NCBI GenBank assembly: GCA_012026795.1
Contig: VEPM01000041.1
Location: 1-36,205 of the forward strand
DNA from: Candidatus Methanoperedens sp.
GTDB lineage: Archaea; Halobacteriota; Methanosarcinia; Methanosarcinales; Methanoperedenaceae
Direction: 5' to 3'
DNA length: 36,205 nt
Position numbers and translations under genes: made by a program. This document shows positions 23,744 through 32,933 of the stretch, piece after piece. The notes under the pieces were generated by a model. That model had not been told where the DNA came from. It did not search any database and saw only the letters and a program-made list of their open reading frames with translations. How positions within the stretch are numbered: the stretch's first letter is position 1; each line of letters begins with the position of its first letter.

Positions 23744-25044
23744 TCTTCTTTTTTCCTTTCGCCAATCACCATCTTTAACAGGGCTGATGCAACCTCCAGG
23801 GATGTATAATCTTCCCGTGTGAGTTTTTCAACCATATTGCTATATTCTCCCAGGTGCCCTGCTTCAATGATCCCCGCGATTTTTTCTAAGACCATGCCTG
23901 TCTTGATCTCTTCCATATCACTGACAGAAGGTACTTTCCGGGGAACGATCCTGCTCTTTGTGAATTTTTGGATCTGCCTTATCCTGTATATTTCTCTTCC
24001 TGTCACAAAACTGATAGCCTGCCCGGCTTTTCCTGCTCTTGCTGTTCTTCCGATCCTGTGGACATAATATTCATCATCCGCAGGTATGTCATAATTGAAT
24101 ACAGCCTCAATATCCCCCACATCGATACCGCGCGCTGCCACATCAGTTGCAACCAGGACATCGATCTCTTTTTTCCGAAATTTTGACATGACAATGTCCC
24201 TTTGTCTTTGCTGCATATCCCCATGCAGCCCATCTGCCATGTATCCCCGTGATTTTAAGTTATCTACCAGTTCATCAACCATTCTTTTTGTATTACAGAA
24301 TACCAGTGATAACTTCAGGTCGTTAATGTCGATCAAACGGGACAAAACCTCCGGTTTTGCCTGGGATTTGACTTCATAATAAAATTGTTCCACTTTAGGA
24401 ACAGTCATTTCCTTATGTTCCAATTTTATCATGTACGGTTTAGTCTGGTATTTTTTCGTCAGGTCAAGAATAGCCCTTGGCATGGTCGCTGAGAAAAGGA
24501 TAGTCTGTCTTTCATCCGGGATTTTCTTCATGATAAGTTCGATATCTTCCCTGAACCCCATATCCAACATTTCATCAGCTTCATCAAGAATGATTATTTT
24601 CACGCCATCAAGTCTTAAAGTCCGGCGTTCCATGTGATCCATTACGCGCCCTGGAGTACCGATAATTACCTGTACGCCTTTTTTTAAGGCTCTTATCTGG
24701 CGGTCAATGGGTTGCCCGCCGTAAACAGGCAGGATCTCAATGCCTTTTTTATATCTTGAAAGCTTTTTCAGTTCTTCTGACACCTGGATAGCCAGTTCTC
24801 TTGTAGGGCATAAAATTACGGCCTGTACTGCAAGACTTTTCGGATCTATCTTCTCAAGGGTGGCAATCCCGAATGCCGCCGTTTTCCCTGTGCCTGTTTG
24901 CGCCTGTCCGATCACATCTTTTCCTTCCAGCATATGAGGAATTGATTGTATCTGGATCGGGGTGGGTTCTTCAAACCCCATATCCGTTATTGCTTTTTGT
25001 ATCTCTTTTGATAAATGTAATTCCCTGAATCCTGATGTTTCCAT
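23740..25044 (-). CDS. DEAD-box ATP-dependent RNA helicase
   Basis: A 434-residue DeaD/CshA-type helicase. The Q motif (F24...Q31), motif I AQTGTGKT (48-55), PTRELA (80-85), TPGR (130-133), motif II DEAD (154-157), motif III SAT (185-187) and motif VI HRIGRTARAGKAG are all present. It unwinds RNA in ribosome assembly, decay or cold adaptation. Only about 80 residues follow motif VI, so no special RNA-binding tail exists. It is the last gene of a minus-strand cluster, 27 bp after the winged-helix protein, so it could be expressed with both regulators. The exact member of the family cannot be assigned from sequence alone. Confidence 0.93.
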   Translation of the reverse strand: METSGFRELHLSKEIQKAITDMGFEEPTPIQIQSIPHMLEGKDVIGQAQTGTGKTAAFGIATLEKIDPKSLAVQAVILCPTRELAIQVSEELKKLSRYKKGIEILPVYGGQPIDRQIRALKKGVQVIIGTPGRVMDHMERRTLRLDGVKIIILDEADEMLDMGFREDIELIMKKIPDERQTILFSATMPRAILDLTKKYQTKPYMIKLEHKEMTVPKVEQFYYEVKSQAKPEVLSRLIDINDLKLSLVFCNTKRMVDELVDNLKSRGYMADGLHGDMQQRQRDIVMSKFRKKEIDVLVATDVAARGIDVGDIEAVFNYDIPADDEYYVHRIGRTARAGKAGQAISFVTGREIYRIRQIQKFTKSRIVPRKVPSVSDMEEIKTGMVLEKIAGIIEAGHLGEYSNMVEKLTREDYTSLEVASALLKMVIGERKKED

Positions 25045-25071
25045 ATTTATTCTCTTTTTATTTGTTATTCC

Positions 25072-25854
25072 TCATGTTTCTGATTTTCTCAAATCCACGA
25101 CTTCATAGTTAAGCCCTTCGGACTCAAGCCTGTTAAGCAGGCCAGGAACTTCCTCATCAACCGAAACCACAAGTGATGACAGGCCGTGATAAGCAGCTTC
25201 AACCACGGACTCTTTTGCACCGAAAAGAATGTTTGGCTTGACATTGATCTTGCGAAGGGATACGAGAGCCTCAACACCTATTGCTGCAATATATGGCTTT
25301 TCCTGCGTTCGTTTCTTTAACAGATCATAATCCACGTTCCGTGAGCCGCCTTTTTCCACGCGCGGAACTTTGCAGATGACAATATTGACAGGTGGAAAAC
25401 TTATCATCCCTTTTAATTCTGTTACTCCAACATCCTCTCCGTCCACTGCATCTGAAATTGTAATCCCTGTAACTTCTCCTTCTTTTCCTGCATATAAAAG
25501 ACCGTTTTCCATCATCAAACAGACCATTTCTCCCCTGGAGAAATTTTCCCTGGCAATAGCAGTAGCCACGGATATATGGCTGACAATATCTTCCATGACA
25601 AAACGGGCATATTTCTTTAACTCCATCGCCCTTTCAAGAACCCATTCAATTCCATTTTTTGTAACACGGTAGCGCACGCGCCCATCAGAATATAAAAATC
25701 CTTCCTGGACAAGGTCTTTTATATATTCTGAAACTGCCTGGGGTGTTATGCCTATCCTGCTGGCGATCTCCTTTTGCATGACATCGGGCTGATGCGCTGC
25801 GATTTCAACAAGGATCTGGAATCTGGTTATTTCTTTTTTACTCCGTAATATCAT
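25072..25854 (-). CDS. Archaeal winged-helix regulator with a C-terminal domain of unknown function
   Basis: A 260-residue protein. An N-terminal winged helix (FQILVEIAAHQPDVMQKEIA, then GITPQAVSEYIKDLVQEGFL and a wing with GRVRYRVTKNG) is followed by a linker with HISVATAIARENFSRGE and a domain of about 140 residues rich in alternating beta/alpha pattern (VNIVICKVPRVEKGG, YIAAIGVEALVSLR, NILFGAKESVVEAAYHGL) that may bind a small ligand. The family is widespread in methanogenic archaea and usually annotated as MarR-like; its targets are not known to me. The start overlaps the stop of the upstream regulator by 4 bp. Confidence 0.75.
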   Translation of the reverse strand: MILRSKKEITRFQILVEIAAHQPDVMQKEIASRIGITPQAVSEYIKDLVQEGFLYSDGRVRYRVTKNGIEWVLERAMELKKYARFVMEDIVSHISVATAIARENFSRGEMVCLMMENGLLYAGKEGEVTGITISDAVDGEDVGVTELKGMISFPPVNIVICKVPRVEKGGSRNVDYDLLKKRTQEKPYIAAIGVEALVSLRKINVKPNILFGAKESVVEAAYHGLSSLVVSVDEEVPGLLNRLESEGLNYEVVDLRKSET

Positions 25855-26360
25855 TCGGTTTCCCCGAATATCTCAATCCTTTGCCCTTTAACTGTAAGGA
25901 TCGGAGAACGTCTTGCTACTGCGCGGATGTACATAATACTCTTATCAATAACCCTCTGGAGGCCGTTCATTGACTGGTTCCCTGCTTTTACTTCCTTTTC
26001 TATAAGGTCAAGATAGCCGCGCAATTCGCTGTCACTCTTGAACGTAACCATGATCATATCGCTCAGATCTTCAACAGAACACTCAAAATTGACCTGTACT
26101 CTTGAATAAGATGAATGGAATTCTTTTTCAGGTTTTTGTCCTGGCAGGGGCATTCTCCATTTACTTTCAACAAATCCGCTTTTCTTCAAAATACTAAGAC
26201 TTTCAGTCGGATCGAAACCAACTTCTTTTTCGATCTCATTAAGGGTCTTCCAGCCTGTCTGGATGCAATCAAAAACTTTTTTGTGGGACTCAATGCCAAA
26301 GGCACGTAAAAGTGGAACGATATCTGAAGGTTCATTAATAATTCGAATTCTCTTTCCCAT
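25851..26360 (-). CDS. ArsR-like archaeal transcriptional regulator
   Basis: A 169-residue protein with an N-terminal winged helix (DIVPLLRAFGIESHKKVFDC, TLNEIEKEVGFDPTESLSILKKSGFV) and a C-terminal alpha/beta part (VQVNFECSVEDLSDMIMVTF) that contains no obvious metal-binding Cys cluster; it has one Cys in each part. It is the first gene of the cluster with the second regulator and the helicase, joined by a 4-bp overlap. A role in controlling that operon is an inference. The weak lead sequence GAGAGATTACCC precedes its ATG. Confidence 0.7.
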   Translation of the reverse strand: MGKRIRIINEPSDIVPLLRAFGIESHKKVFDCIQTGWKTLNEIEKEVGFDPTESLSILKKSGFVESKWRMPLPGQKPEKEFHSSYSRVQVNFECSVEDLSDMIMVTFKSDSELRGYLDLIEKEVKAGNQSMNGLQRVIDKSIMYIRAVARRSPILTVKGQRIEIFGETE

Positions 26361-26422
26361 GGGTAATCTCTCTTTATAGCATCCTATATTTGTTTTATAA
26401 AAGGATAAATGTTTTGAGGAAA

Positions 26423-26935
26423 CTATATACCATTAAATATATTTATTCCCATTGTCAGGAGAGTCATCACAATCCCGGCTAATAAAACACCGGCAAATAT
26501 TGCAAGAAAAGCGTTCCTGAATTTGAATCCGAAAACAAATGCCGCTGCACAGCCTGTCCATGCACCTGTAGCAGGTAAAGGTATGCCAACAAATATCGCA
26601 AGCCCGATAGACCCGTATTTTTCAAACTCTGCGCTGTGCTTTCTATGGGTTCTTTCAAACAGCCAAGTAAAATACCTGTCCCAGGTTTTCCAGCGGCGAA
26701 GATAGTTCGATACCGGTTCAAGGTATAAAAGGAGCGGGATGACCGGAAGCATATTGCCAATTACTGCAAGAGAAAATGCCGAAACAGGATCCATCCCGAA
26801 CCCATACGGGGGTTTCAAGATGGCTATCGGGATCGCAAGCCGCAATTCTGCTACAGGAAGCGCCGCCATAATTATGACCGCAATCCAGGCGGGGATTGAA
26901 CTGAACATTTCCAGGAGAAAAGCTTCAAGCGTCAT
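26423..26935 (-). CDS. Small multi-drug export family membrane protein (COG2426)
   Basis: A 170-residue protein with four to five hydrophobic segments. The pattern ALPVAELRLAIPIAI near residue 25, the VIGNMLPVIPLLLYLEPV segment and IFVGIPLPATGAWTGCAAA match the Sm_multidrug_ex family. These proteins are called small multidrug exporters, but transport has not been clearly shown for most. Its start overlaps the rfcS stop by 4 bp, so the two are co-transcribed although their roles seem unrelated. Confidence 0.8.
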   Translation of the reverse strand: MTLEAFLLEMFSSIPAWIAVIIMAALPVAELRLAIPIAILKPPYGFGMDPVSAFSLAVIGNMLPVIPLLLYLEPVSNYLRRWKTWDRYFTWLFERTHRKHSAEFEKYGSIGLAIFVGIPLPATGAWTGCAAAFVFGFKFRNAFLAIFAGVLLAGIVMTLLTMGINIFNGI

Positions 26936-27894
26936 TTTTTAGAACCACACAGGATAAAGTGAGCGATCAATGCCTCAAGTTGTATTCGCTCGTTAGCTCC
27001 TTCTGCCATCCGAAAATCAATCTCACCAATGCGGTCTATCAGGTCAACTTTGAGCTTATCAGGGATCTGCATATCAAACATGGCACGGAATATCTGTCCA
27101 ATTATATCCTCACCCGAAAGCCCCTGCTCGATCAATAAATAATCAAGCTTTGCGCGGGCTTTCATGAAATTCCCATCAAGAGCAAGTTTTATCAATTCAG
27201 TGATTTCTTCGGGTTTTGCTGTAGAAGTGGTCTTATAAATAGCATCAAGATTAACGGTCTTATCAAGCATTGCAGCAGCCTGCAAAGCATTAATGGCGCG
27301 CCTCATATCCCCGGCTGCCACATATCGTATGGCTTCAAGGCCGTCATCGGTCAGCGTCACTCCCTCAATTTTAGCGATCTGCTTCACCTTTTCCTCAACC
27401 GCTGCGCTTGATATAGGTTTGAACCTGTAGACTGCACACCTGGACTGGATGGGTTCGATTATTTTTGAAGAATAGTTGCACGACAGGATAAACCTGCAGG
27501 AACTTGTATATCTTTCCATTGTCCTCCGCAGTGCCGATTGTGCATCAGAAGTCAGCGCATCGGCCTCATCGAGGAATATGATCTTGAATTCAGCCTCACC
27601 AAGAGGCGCAGTCCTTGCGAAGTTCTTGATCTTTGTCCTCACAACATCTATGCCGCGCTCATCGCTGGCATTTAACTCGGTGAAATTATTCATCCAGCTT
27701 TCCCCGAAAAGTTCCCGCGCCACGCATATTGCCGAGGCCGTTTTCCCGACACCCGGAGGCCCTGAGAAGAGAAGGTGCGGGAGATTCCTGGACTGTACAT
27801 AGGATTTAAGGCGCTTTATTACTTCGACCTGCCCCACAACATCCTCGAGTTTTTTGGGGCGGTATTTCTCGATCCAGATTTCCTCTTTTATCAT
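26932..27894 (-). CDS. rfcS: Replication factor C small subunit
   Basis: A 320-residue AAA+ clamp-loader subunit that, with the large subunit, opens PCNA onto primed DNA using ATP. Conserved parts are WIEKYRPKKLEDVVGQ at the start, Walker A GPPGVGKT (45-52), Walker B DEAD (109-112), sensor 1 ILSCNYSSKI, and the SRC motif (151-153), followed by GDMRRAINALQAA and a collar domain. There is no intein. Upstream on the minus strand, CTTAAATA about 30 nt before the ATG suits a leaderless transcript. The PCNA partner gene lies about 4 kb away in the same window on the plus strand. Confidence 0.95.
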   Translation of the reverse strand: MIKEEIWIEKYRPKKLEDVVGQVEVIKRLKSYVQSRNLPHLLFSGPPGVGKTASAICVARELFGESWMNNFTELNASDERGIDVVRTKIKNFARTAPLGEAEFKIIFLDEADALTSDAQSALRRTMERYTSSCRFILSCNYSSKIIEPIQSRCAVYRFKPISSAAVEEKVKQIAKIEGVTLTDDGLEAIRYVAAGDMRRAINALQAAAMLDKTVNLDAIYKTTSTAKPEEITELIKLALDGNFMKARAKLDYLLIEQGLSGEDIIGQIFRAMFDMQIPDKLKVDLIDRIGEIDFRMAEGANERIQLEALIAHFILCGSKK

Positions 27895-28063
27895 TCCAGT
27901 CTTATTAAGAAGAAGGTATTATTTAAGTTTCCCCTGTGGGTTTACGTCCTTACACAAAAAGCAAAAGCATGGTACCTTTACTAAAAGAGAAACTCTTTTC
28001 ACACACTTTTAAATAACAATATGCCAGATAATACATTGCATAATTCCAGAGTGAGGTTTGTTC

Positions 28064-29167
28064 ATGAAATTGTACGAATATGCATCAAAGGAGATTTTTT
28101 CTAAATATAATATCCCTATCCCCGCAAGTACCCTTGTTTCAGATGCAGATGGCGCTAAAGAGGCTGCAAGGAAAATGGGAGATGTGGTCATAAAAGCCCA
28201 GGTCTTAACAGGTGGGCGGGGAAAAGCAGGAGGAATTGCAAGAGCATCAAGTCCCCAGAAGGCAAATATCCAGGCAAAGCGGATACTCGGAATATCGATA
28301 AAAGAATATCCTGTGAAAAAAGTACTTATCGAGGAATACAGGGAACCCATAAAAGAGATGTATCTCGGGATCACTATCGACAGGAAGAGAAAATGTCCTG
28401 TCATAATGGCAAGCTCCCAGGGCGGGATAGATATCGAGGAAATAGCAAAAAGTTCCCCTGAAAGGATCACAATGATGCATATCCATCCTCTTACCGGTAT
28501 CCATGAATATCAGGCAAGGATGCTTGCAAATTCACTTGACAGGAACAAATCCCCTGAACTTATTAATATTATAAAAAAACTGTACCGTGTTTTTATAGAC
28601 AAGGATTGCCAGCTTGTTGAGATAAATCCACTGGCAGAGACTCAAGATGGGGTGATTGCGCTTGATGCAAAAATGGTCATCGATGATAACGCCTTATTCA
28701 GGCAGGATTTTACAGAAGAAGAAACGGGCTCTCTTGAGGAAATGGCAAGGAAAAACGGTATGAGCTATGTTGGGCTTGATGGTGAAATCGGGTGCGTAGT
28801 AAACGGTGCGGGTCTTGCAATGGCAACTCTCGATATGATAAAACAACATGGGGGAGAACCTGCGAATTTTATGGATGTCCGTGCAGGAGCTAATGCACGG
28901 CAGGTAAAAATGGCACTAGAGATAGTATCATCCAATAAAAATGTGAAAGCAATAATAATTAATATTTTCGGGGGTCTCACTAAATGTGATGAGGTCGCAA
29001 AAGGTATTATAGAAATATTCCCCAAAATAAAAATACCGCTCGTTGTAAGGCTTTCAGGAACAAATGAATTAGAGGGAAGGGCAATGCTTGGAAAATACGG
29101 GATTCACATGGCATCATCGACTGAGGAAGCGGCTAAAGGAGTTGTTGAGCTTGGGCATTCTAATTGA
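28064..29167 (+). CDS. sucC: Succinyl-CoA synthetase (ADP-forming), beta subunit
   Basis: A 367-residue ATP-grasp subunit that binds nucleotide and succinate, converting succinyl-CoA, ADP and phosphate to succinate, CoA and ATP. The start [20 protein letters not shown] is the family norm, and [39 protein letters not shown] and [16 protein letters not shown] are recognisable. ATG 28064 was chosen over TTG 28058 since GTGAGG at 28051-28056 fits it. It is shorter than some bacterial forms (about 390) but in the archaeal range. It overlaps sucD by 17 bp. Confidence 0.95.
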   Translation: MKLYEYASKEIFSKYNIPIPASTLVSDADGAKEAARKMGDVVIKAQVLTGGRGKAGGIARASSPQKANIQAKRILGISIKEYPVKKVLIEEYREPIKEMYLGITIDRKRKCPVIMASSQGGIDIEEIAKSSPERITMMHIHPLTGIHEYQARMLANSLDRNKSPELINIIKKLYRVFIDKDCQLVEINPLAETQDGVIALDAKMVIDDNALFRQDFTEEETGSLEEMARKNGMSYVGLDGEIGCVVNGAGLAMATLDMIKQHGGEPANFMDVRAGANARQVKMALEIVSSNKNVKAIIINIFGGLTKCDEVAKGIIEIFPKIKIPLVVRLSGTNELEGRAMLGKYGIHMASSTEEAAKGVVELGHSN

Positions 29168-30014
29168 TAAAAATACGCGCGTGCTTGTACAGGGGATTAC
29201 CGGACATGAGGGATCATTACAGACAGGACAGATGATCGATTTCGGAACTGATATCGTTGGAGGGATCACCCCGGGAAAAGGAGGGAACCTGGTTAATGAC
29301 AGGCCTGTTTTTGATTCAGTAAAGGAAGCCCTCACAGAAACAGATGCGAACGCATCCGTTATCTTTGTCCCACCCAAATTTGCGGCTGATTCGATATTTG
29401 AAGCTATAGATTACGGGATCGAATTAATCGTCTGCATCACTGAAGGAATACCTGTTCATGATATGATGCGTGTGTGGTCGTACCTTAAAACGTCATCTTC
29501 AAGGCTTCTGGGGCCCAATTGTCCGGGTATAACAACTCCAGGGGATTCAAAGATCGGGATAATGCCAAATAATATACATAAACCAGGTAATATCGGGGTT
29601 GTTTCACGAAGCGGAACCCTTACTTATGAGATAGTTGATATGCTTTCAAAAAATGGTATCGGGCAGTCAACATCTGTTGGCATTGGTGGTGATCCTGTAA
29701 GCGGGACTTCATTTGTGGACATACTGGAATTGTTTGAAGATGATCCTGGAACCCATGCTGTCGTAATGGTAGGTGAAATCGGGGGAACTGCGGAAGAAGA
29801 ATCCATTGATTTCATAAAGCAGATGAGTAAACCCGTCATCAGTTATATAGTGGGTGTTTCTGCGCCCCCGGGAAAAACCATGGGCCATGCAGGAGCTATT
29901 ATATCAATGGGTGTCGGGACAGCACTTGAAAAAATCCAGGCGTTTGAAAAAGCAGGTATCACTGTAGCAAAAAGCCCTTCTGACATTGTGCAGCTGGTAA
30001 AGAACAGCTTATAG
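29151..30014 (+). CDS. sucD: Succinyl-CoA synthetase (ADP-forming), alpha subunit
   Basis: A 288-residue subunit that binds CoA and carries the phosphorylated histidine. Visible are [48 protein letters not shown] and GHAGAI with the active His at position 246, the same number as in the E. coli enzyme. The frame opens much earlier (29088), but TTG 29151 was chosen: AAAGGAG at 29135-29141 lies 9 nt upstream, it gives [10 protein letters not shown], and it makes the length right. The start lies inside sucC, so translation is probably coupled. Confidence 0.94.
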   Translation: MGILIDKNTRVLVQGITGHEGSLQTGQMIDFGTDIVGGITPGKGGNLVNDRPVFDSVKEALTETDANASVIFVPPKFAADSIFEAIDYGIELIVCITEGIPVHDMMRVWSYLKTSSSRLLGPNCPGITTPGDSKIGIMPNNIHKPGNIGVVSRSGTLTYEIVDMLSKNGIGQSTSVGIGGDPVSGTSFVDILELFEDDPGTHAVVMVGEIGGTAEEESIDFIKQMSKPVISYIVGVSAPPGKTMGHAGAIISMGVGTALEKIQAFEKAGITVAKSPSDIVQLVKNSL

Positions 30015-30059
30015 TTCAGCAAGGTTTTTATCTTATAAGGCTGTTATTGAGACGCCCAC

Positions 30060-30134
30060 GGGATAGTAGGGTAGCCTGGTCCATCCTTGAGCGTTTGGGA
30101 CGCTTAGACCGCGGTTCAAATCCGCGCTATCCCA
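30060..30134 (+). tRNA. tRNA-Pro (TGG)
   Basis: A 75-nt cloverleaf: acceptor GGGATAG with CTATCCC, D-arm with GTAGCCTGGTCCATCC, anticodon stem GAGCG / CGCTT around TTTGGGA, T-arm GCGGTTCAAATCCGC, discriminator A, no encoded CCA. The loop places TGG at positions 34-36, followed by G37 as expected for Pro. It begins 46 bp after sucD. Confidence 0.93.
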
Positions 30135-30289
30135 TCTTTTATAGTATATAATTTTTAAATTCTCATCTTCTATATTATATATAACATTTAAATTATATTT
30201 TAATTTGCGTGACACTTTTCTCACACCTCTTATTAATACATTGTGCGTTCAAACAGTAACTTGAATCAACATAATCTAACCTTAAATTC

Positions 30290-31228
30290 ATGAACGACAA
30301 ACATCCCATACACACAACCATCAGCACCGAAGCATTGAGGATACTTGAACGTTACGAGAAAGAACTTGGTGCGAAGAACATAGTCCTTGAGCGCGCACTT
30401 CTCGGGATGGATAAACTGCGTTTCAAGGAAAAAGTAGATGCTCAGAGCATCAGCAGGTTGATAAAAAGGGTAAATGCAGGGATATCCGGCCTTGATAACC
30501 TGATAGAAGGAGGAATACCAGAGGGCTTTGTCGTAGTAGTGACAGGTCCGCCTGGTACGGGAAAAACCACTTTTTCATTGCAGTATCTAATGGAAGGTTT
30601 AAGGAGGGACGAACGATGTATTTTCTTCTCATTTGAAGAGAAAGTGGAACATCTTATGAAACAATCCATCCGGTTCGGGTGGGATATAGGTGAATATATC
30701 GATAAAGGGTATCTGGAAATTTTCGGGTTCACAATGCTTTCAACTGAAGAGATCATTGAAATAATCAATGTTTTCAAGCCAAAAAGAATTGTTTTTGATT
30801 CACTCAACACTTTTTTCGACATACATGAATTCCGAAGATCATCCCAGTGGAGAAGTATCCTGAAAGAAATAAGGGATAAGAAAATAACATGTCTTGCGAT
30901 CACTGAAAAAAGGCATGGCATTGAAGTAAAGGAATTTGACGAATTTGATTTTATGGGTGATGGCATTATATTTTTCGACAAAAACCAGAGGTATGACCTG
31001 GATCCATATCCAACATATTATCTCCAGATCCAGAAATTGCGAATTACAAAAATAAATGAAATGCCGCACCCATTTATATTTGCAGGGCACGGGCTGGAAC
31101 TTATAGGCAATAAAGGACTTGCTAAATTATTTGGAGGAACTCAGCATGCAATAGAAAAAACTTCAACAAAGGATGAAACTTCTGCTAAGCCTGCTGATAT
31201 TAATCCTACCCGGACATTTCTTACTTGA
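30290..31228 (+). CDS. KaiC-like RecA-superfamily ATPase with N-terminal RHH-like segment
   Basis: A 312-residue protein. Residues 1-45 (HTTISTEALRILERYEKE, then AKNIVLERALLG) look like a ribbon-helix-helix DNA-binding unit. A single KaiC/RadA-type ATPase domain follows: GISGLDNLIEGGIPEGF, Walker A GPPGTGKT (86-93), catalytic Glu pair E115/E116 in FFSFEEKVEHL, and Walker B RIVFDSLNTFF. Single-domain KaiC-like proteins are numerous in archaea and act in signalling or regulation rather than a circadian clock. The RHH-like head suggests DNA binding, but that is inference. The stop overlaps the stop of the next gene, on the other strand, by 8 bp. Confidence 0.8.
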   Translation: MNDKHPIHTTISTEALRILERYEKELGAKNIVLERALLGMDKLRFKEKVDAQSISRLIKRVNAGISGLDNLIEGGIPEGFVVVVTGPPGTGKTTFSLQYLMEGLRRDERCIFFSFEEKVEHLMKQSIRFGWDIGEYIDKGYLEIFGFTMLSTEEIIEIINVFKPKRIVFDSLNTFFDIHEFRRSSQWRSILKEIRDKKITCLAITEKRHGIEVKEFDEFDFMGDGIIFFDKNQRYDLDPYPTYYLQIQKLRITKINEMPHPFIFAGHGLELIGNKGLAKLFGGTQHAIEKTSTKDETSAKPADINPTRTFLT

Positions 31229-31715
31229 TTTTCGCTTCTATCTTCCCAGCAAGCCCCCTAAGATGCCCCACATTATCAGGAATATCTTTTTTGTATTTGG
31301 CGCTGACCGCGGCAAAAATATTATTTTTTAAAAACAAAAGATTATATGTGATCCCTTCTGAATCCTTTTTCATTAGCATGAGAGACGATTCACCAACGGT
31401 TTTTGTTATTACAGGCTTCCCATACCCATGCCGTTTCAAATACCTGGCATCGGCTTCATAAGCCTCTTTTGCTCCTTCATTATCCCTGTATGTTGTAATC
31501 ACCTGTATAATTGTGTCCTTCTTATCCTTTAATAAACAGCTAAAGCATCCTTCCGAGAAACCCCATTTCTTAAGGTCATCCGTTGTTGCATAATTAAAGC
31601 ATAGTTCAGGTTCTGTTAAAAGCGTGCATACATTTTCATATACTGTTTCTGTTTTTTCTCCTGCCTCGGCCTGGGTCAGGGCGATATCGATCGAACGGCC
31701 TGTCATGTTTTGCAT
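31221..31715 (-). CDS. Uncharacterised 164-residue protein
   Basis: No family is recognised. The protein is mixed alpha/beta without a signal peptide or membrane helix. Four Cys are in residues 29-61 (NVCTLL, ELCFNY, EGCFSCLL), two of them as CFSC, but there is no clear metal motif. Later parts such as AKEAYEADARYLKRHGYGKPV and TVGESSLMLMKKD look like a compact soluble fold. The start at ATG 31715 or 31706 is undecided, since neither has a ribosome binding site. It is divergent from pcn, with about 100 bp between starts, and convergent with the KaiC-like gene. Confidence 0.6.
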   Translation of the reverse strand: MQNMTGRSIDIALTQAEAGEKTETVYENVCTLLTEPELCFNYATTDDLKKWGFSEGCFSCLLKDKKDTIIQVITTYRDNEGAKEAYEADARYLKRHGYGKPVITKTVGESSLMLMKKDSEGITYNLLFLKNNIFAAVSAKYKKDIPDNVGHLRGLAGKIEAKIK

Positions 31716-31817
31716 TTAATGCGGAGGATAGATATGAAAGTATCGAAGTTTAATAGATAGAATAAAATAGATAGAATTACCTATTAAAGTTATATCGTTT
31801 CGTAGAGGAGACATATT

Positions 31818-32555
31818 ATGTTTAAGGCATTAATAGGCGCAGAAAAACTGAAAGACTCAATAGAATCAATATCCACACTCGTAGATGAAGCACGGTTCAG
31901 GCTTACCCCTCAGGGTCTGTCAGTAAAGGCAGTGGATCCTGCAAATGTCGCCATGGTGAGTTTTGAGATTTCAAAAGATGCTTTTGATTCTTTTGAGGCA
32001 ACAGAAGGTGAACTTGGTATCGACCTCACAAAATTGATCGGGGTAATGGAGATGGCAGAAAAGAGCGATAATATAGAGCTTGAGCTTGATGAGGCCAGCC
32101 ATAAACTAATTGTAAGGATGCGCGGACTTGCTTACACAATGTCCCTTCTTGACCCTTCATCCATTCGCAAAGAACCGAAAGTTCCTTCCCTTGACCTTCC
32201 GGCGCACATCGTTATCCGGGGGGAAGACATAAAGAGGGCTGTAAAAGCTGCTGAAAAAGTGAGCGATTACATGTCCATGGGAGTTAAAGGAGATGTTTTT
32301 TTCATGGAAGCAGAAGGAGACACGGATAAGGTACATGTGGAATTAGGAAAAAACCAGTTAATAGATCTCCAGGGGACCGATGCAAAATCATTATTCTCCC
32401 TTGATTATCTCTCTGATATGAGTAAAATCCTCGGGAAATCAAATGAAGTCAATATCGACCTGGGAAAGGATTTCCCGCTCAAGATCAGGATCAAGATCGC
32501 TGAAGGCCACGGAGAGGTCAGTTATATGCTGGCTCCCAGGGTTGAATCAGAATAG
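31818..32555 (+). CDS. pcn: DNA polymerase sliding clamp (PCNA)
   Basis: A 245-residue PCNA, which forms a trimeric ring and holds the polymerase and other factors on DNA. The two-domain PCNA pattern is clear: FKALIGAEKLKDSIESISTL, GLSVKAVDPANVAMVSFEI, LGIDLTKLIGVMEMAEK, and in the second half LFSLDYLSDMSKILGKSN with the C-terminal strand VSYMLAPRVE. GGAG at 31806-31810, about 8 nt before the ATG, serves as the ribosome binding site. A strong hairpin follows 26 bp after the stop. Confidence 0.96.
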   Translation: MFKALIGAEKLKDSIESISTLVDEARFRLTPQGLSVKAVDPANVAMVSFEISKDAFDSFEATEGELGIDLTKLIGVMEMAEKSDNIELELDEASHKLIVRMRGLAYTMSLLDPSSIRKEPKVPSLDLPAHIVIRGEDIKRAVKAAEKVSDYMSMGVKGDVFFMEAEGDTDKVHVELGKNQLIDLQGTDAKSLFSLDYLSDMSKILGKSNEVNIDLGKDFPLKIRIKIAEGHGEVSYMLAPRVESE

Positions 32556-32933
32556 GCATGGGAATTGGTCTGGAAGGGGTGCATACCCCTAGCGCAAGCG
32601 CAACAGCGCTTTGGGGTATGTGGAGTTGACCATAGCGCAAGAAGCACGGAGGCATCCTGGACTCGTAGCATAATAAAGGCTCGGAGTGGAACGAACGGTA
32701 ATAAGGCATGTTTTATTTCGTCCATCAAAACGTCCTATGGGGCGTTTCGCGCCGTCCTTGGTTAATATAGAATAAGTGTGAAAGTGAAGCGGAAAACACA
32801 CAAAATTAGCAAGATGTATTTCTGTGAATATTAATATTTACTGTATAGATCATATTAAATAATTTATGTCTAAATAAAGAGAAGGATTTTATGAGTAAAT
32901 GCTATAATGTTACTATCACAAAAATTAAAAATT
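32556..32933. other. 378-bp region after pcn with a hairpin and a G+C-richer patch
   Basis: A hairpin with arms CATACCCC..GCGC and GCGC..GGGGTATG stands at 32582-32620 and may end pcn transcription. The next 150 bp (to about 32765) are clearly richer in G+C than the A+T-rich DNA that follows. Short open frames exist there on both strands, but none resembles a protein. After about 32770 the DNA becomes A+T-rich, which continues through the accessory genes. Confidence 0.55.
32582..32620 (+). terminator. Hairpin downstream of pcn
   Basis: CATACCCCTAGCGC and GCGCTTTGGGGTATG face each other around a 10-nt loop, about 26 bp after the pcn stop. The stem of 12 or more pairs could stop RNA polymerase or protect the 3' end; no U-run follows closely, so termination is only one option. 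It might also be a repeat unit. Confidence 0.4.

Noticed and set aside
30290-31228. Circadian KaiC
   Set aside because: There is only one ATPase domain and no kaiA or kaiB; single-domain relatives in archaea are a separate group.
32518-32801. Four overlapping short open frames after pcn
   Set aside because: They overlap each other on both strands and run through a hairpin; no family signal.
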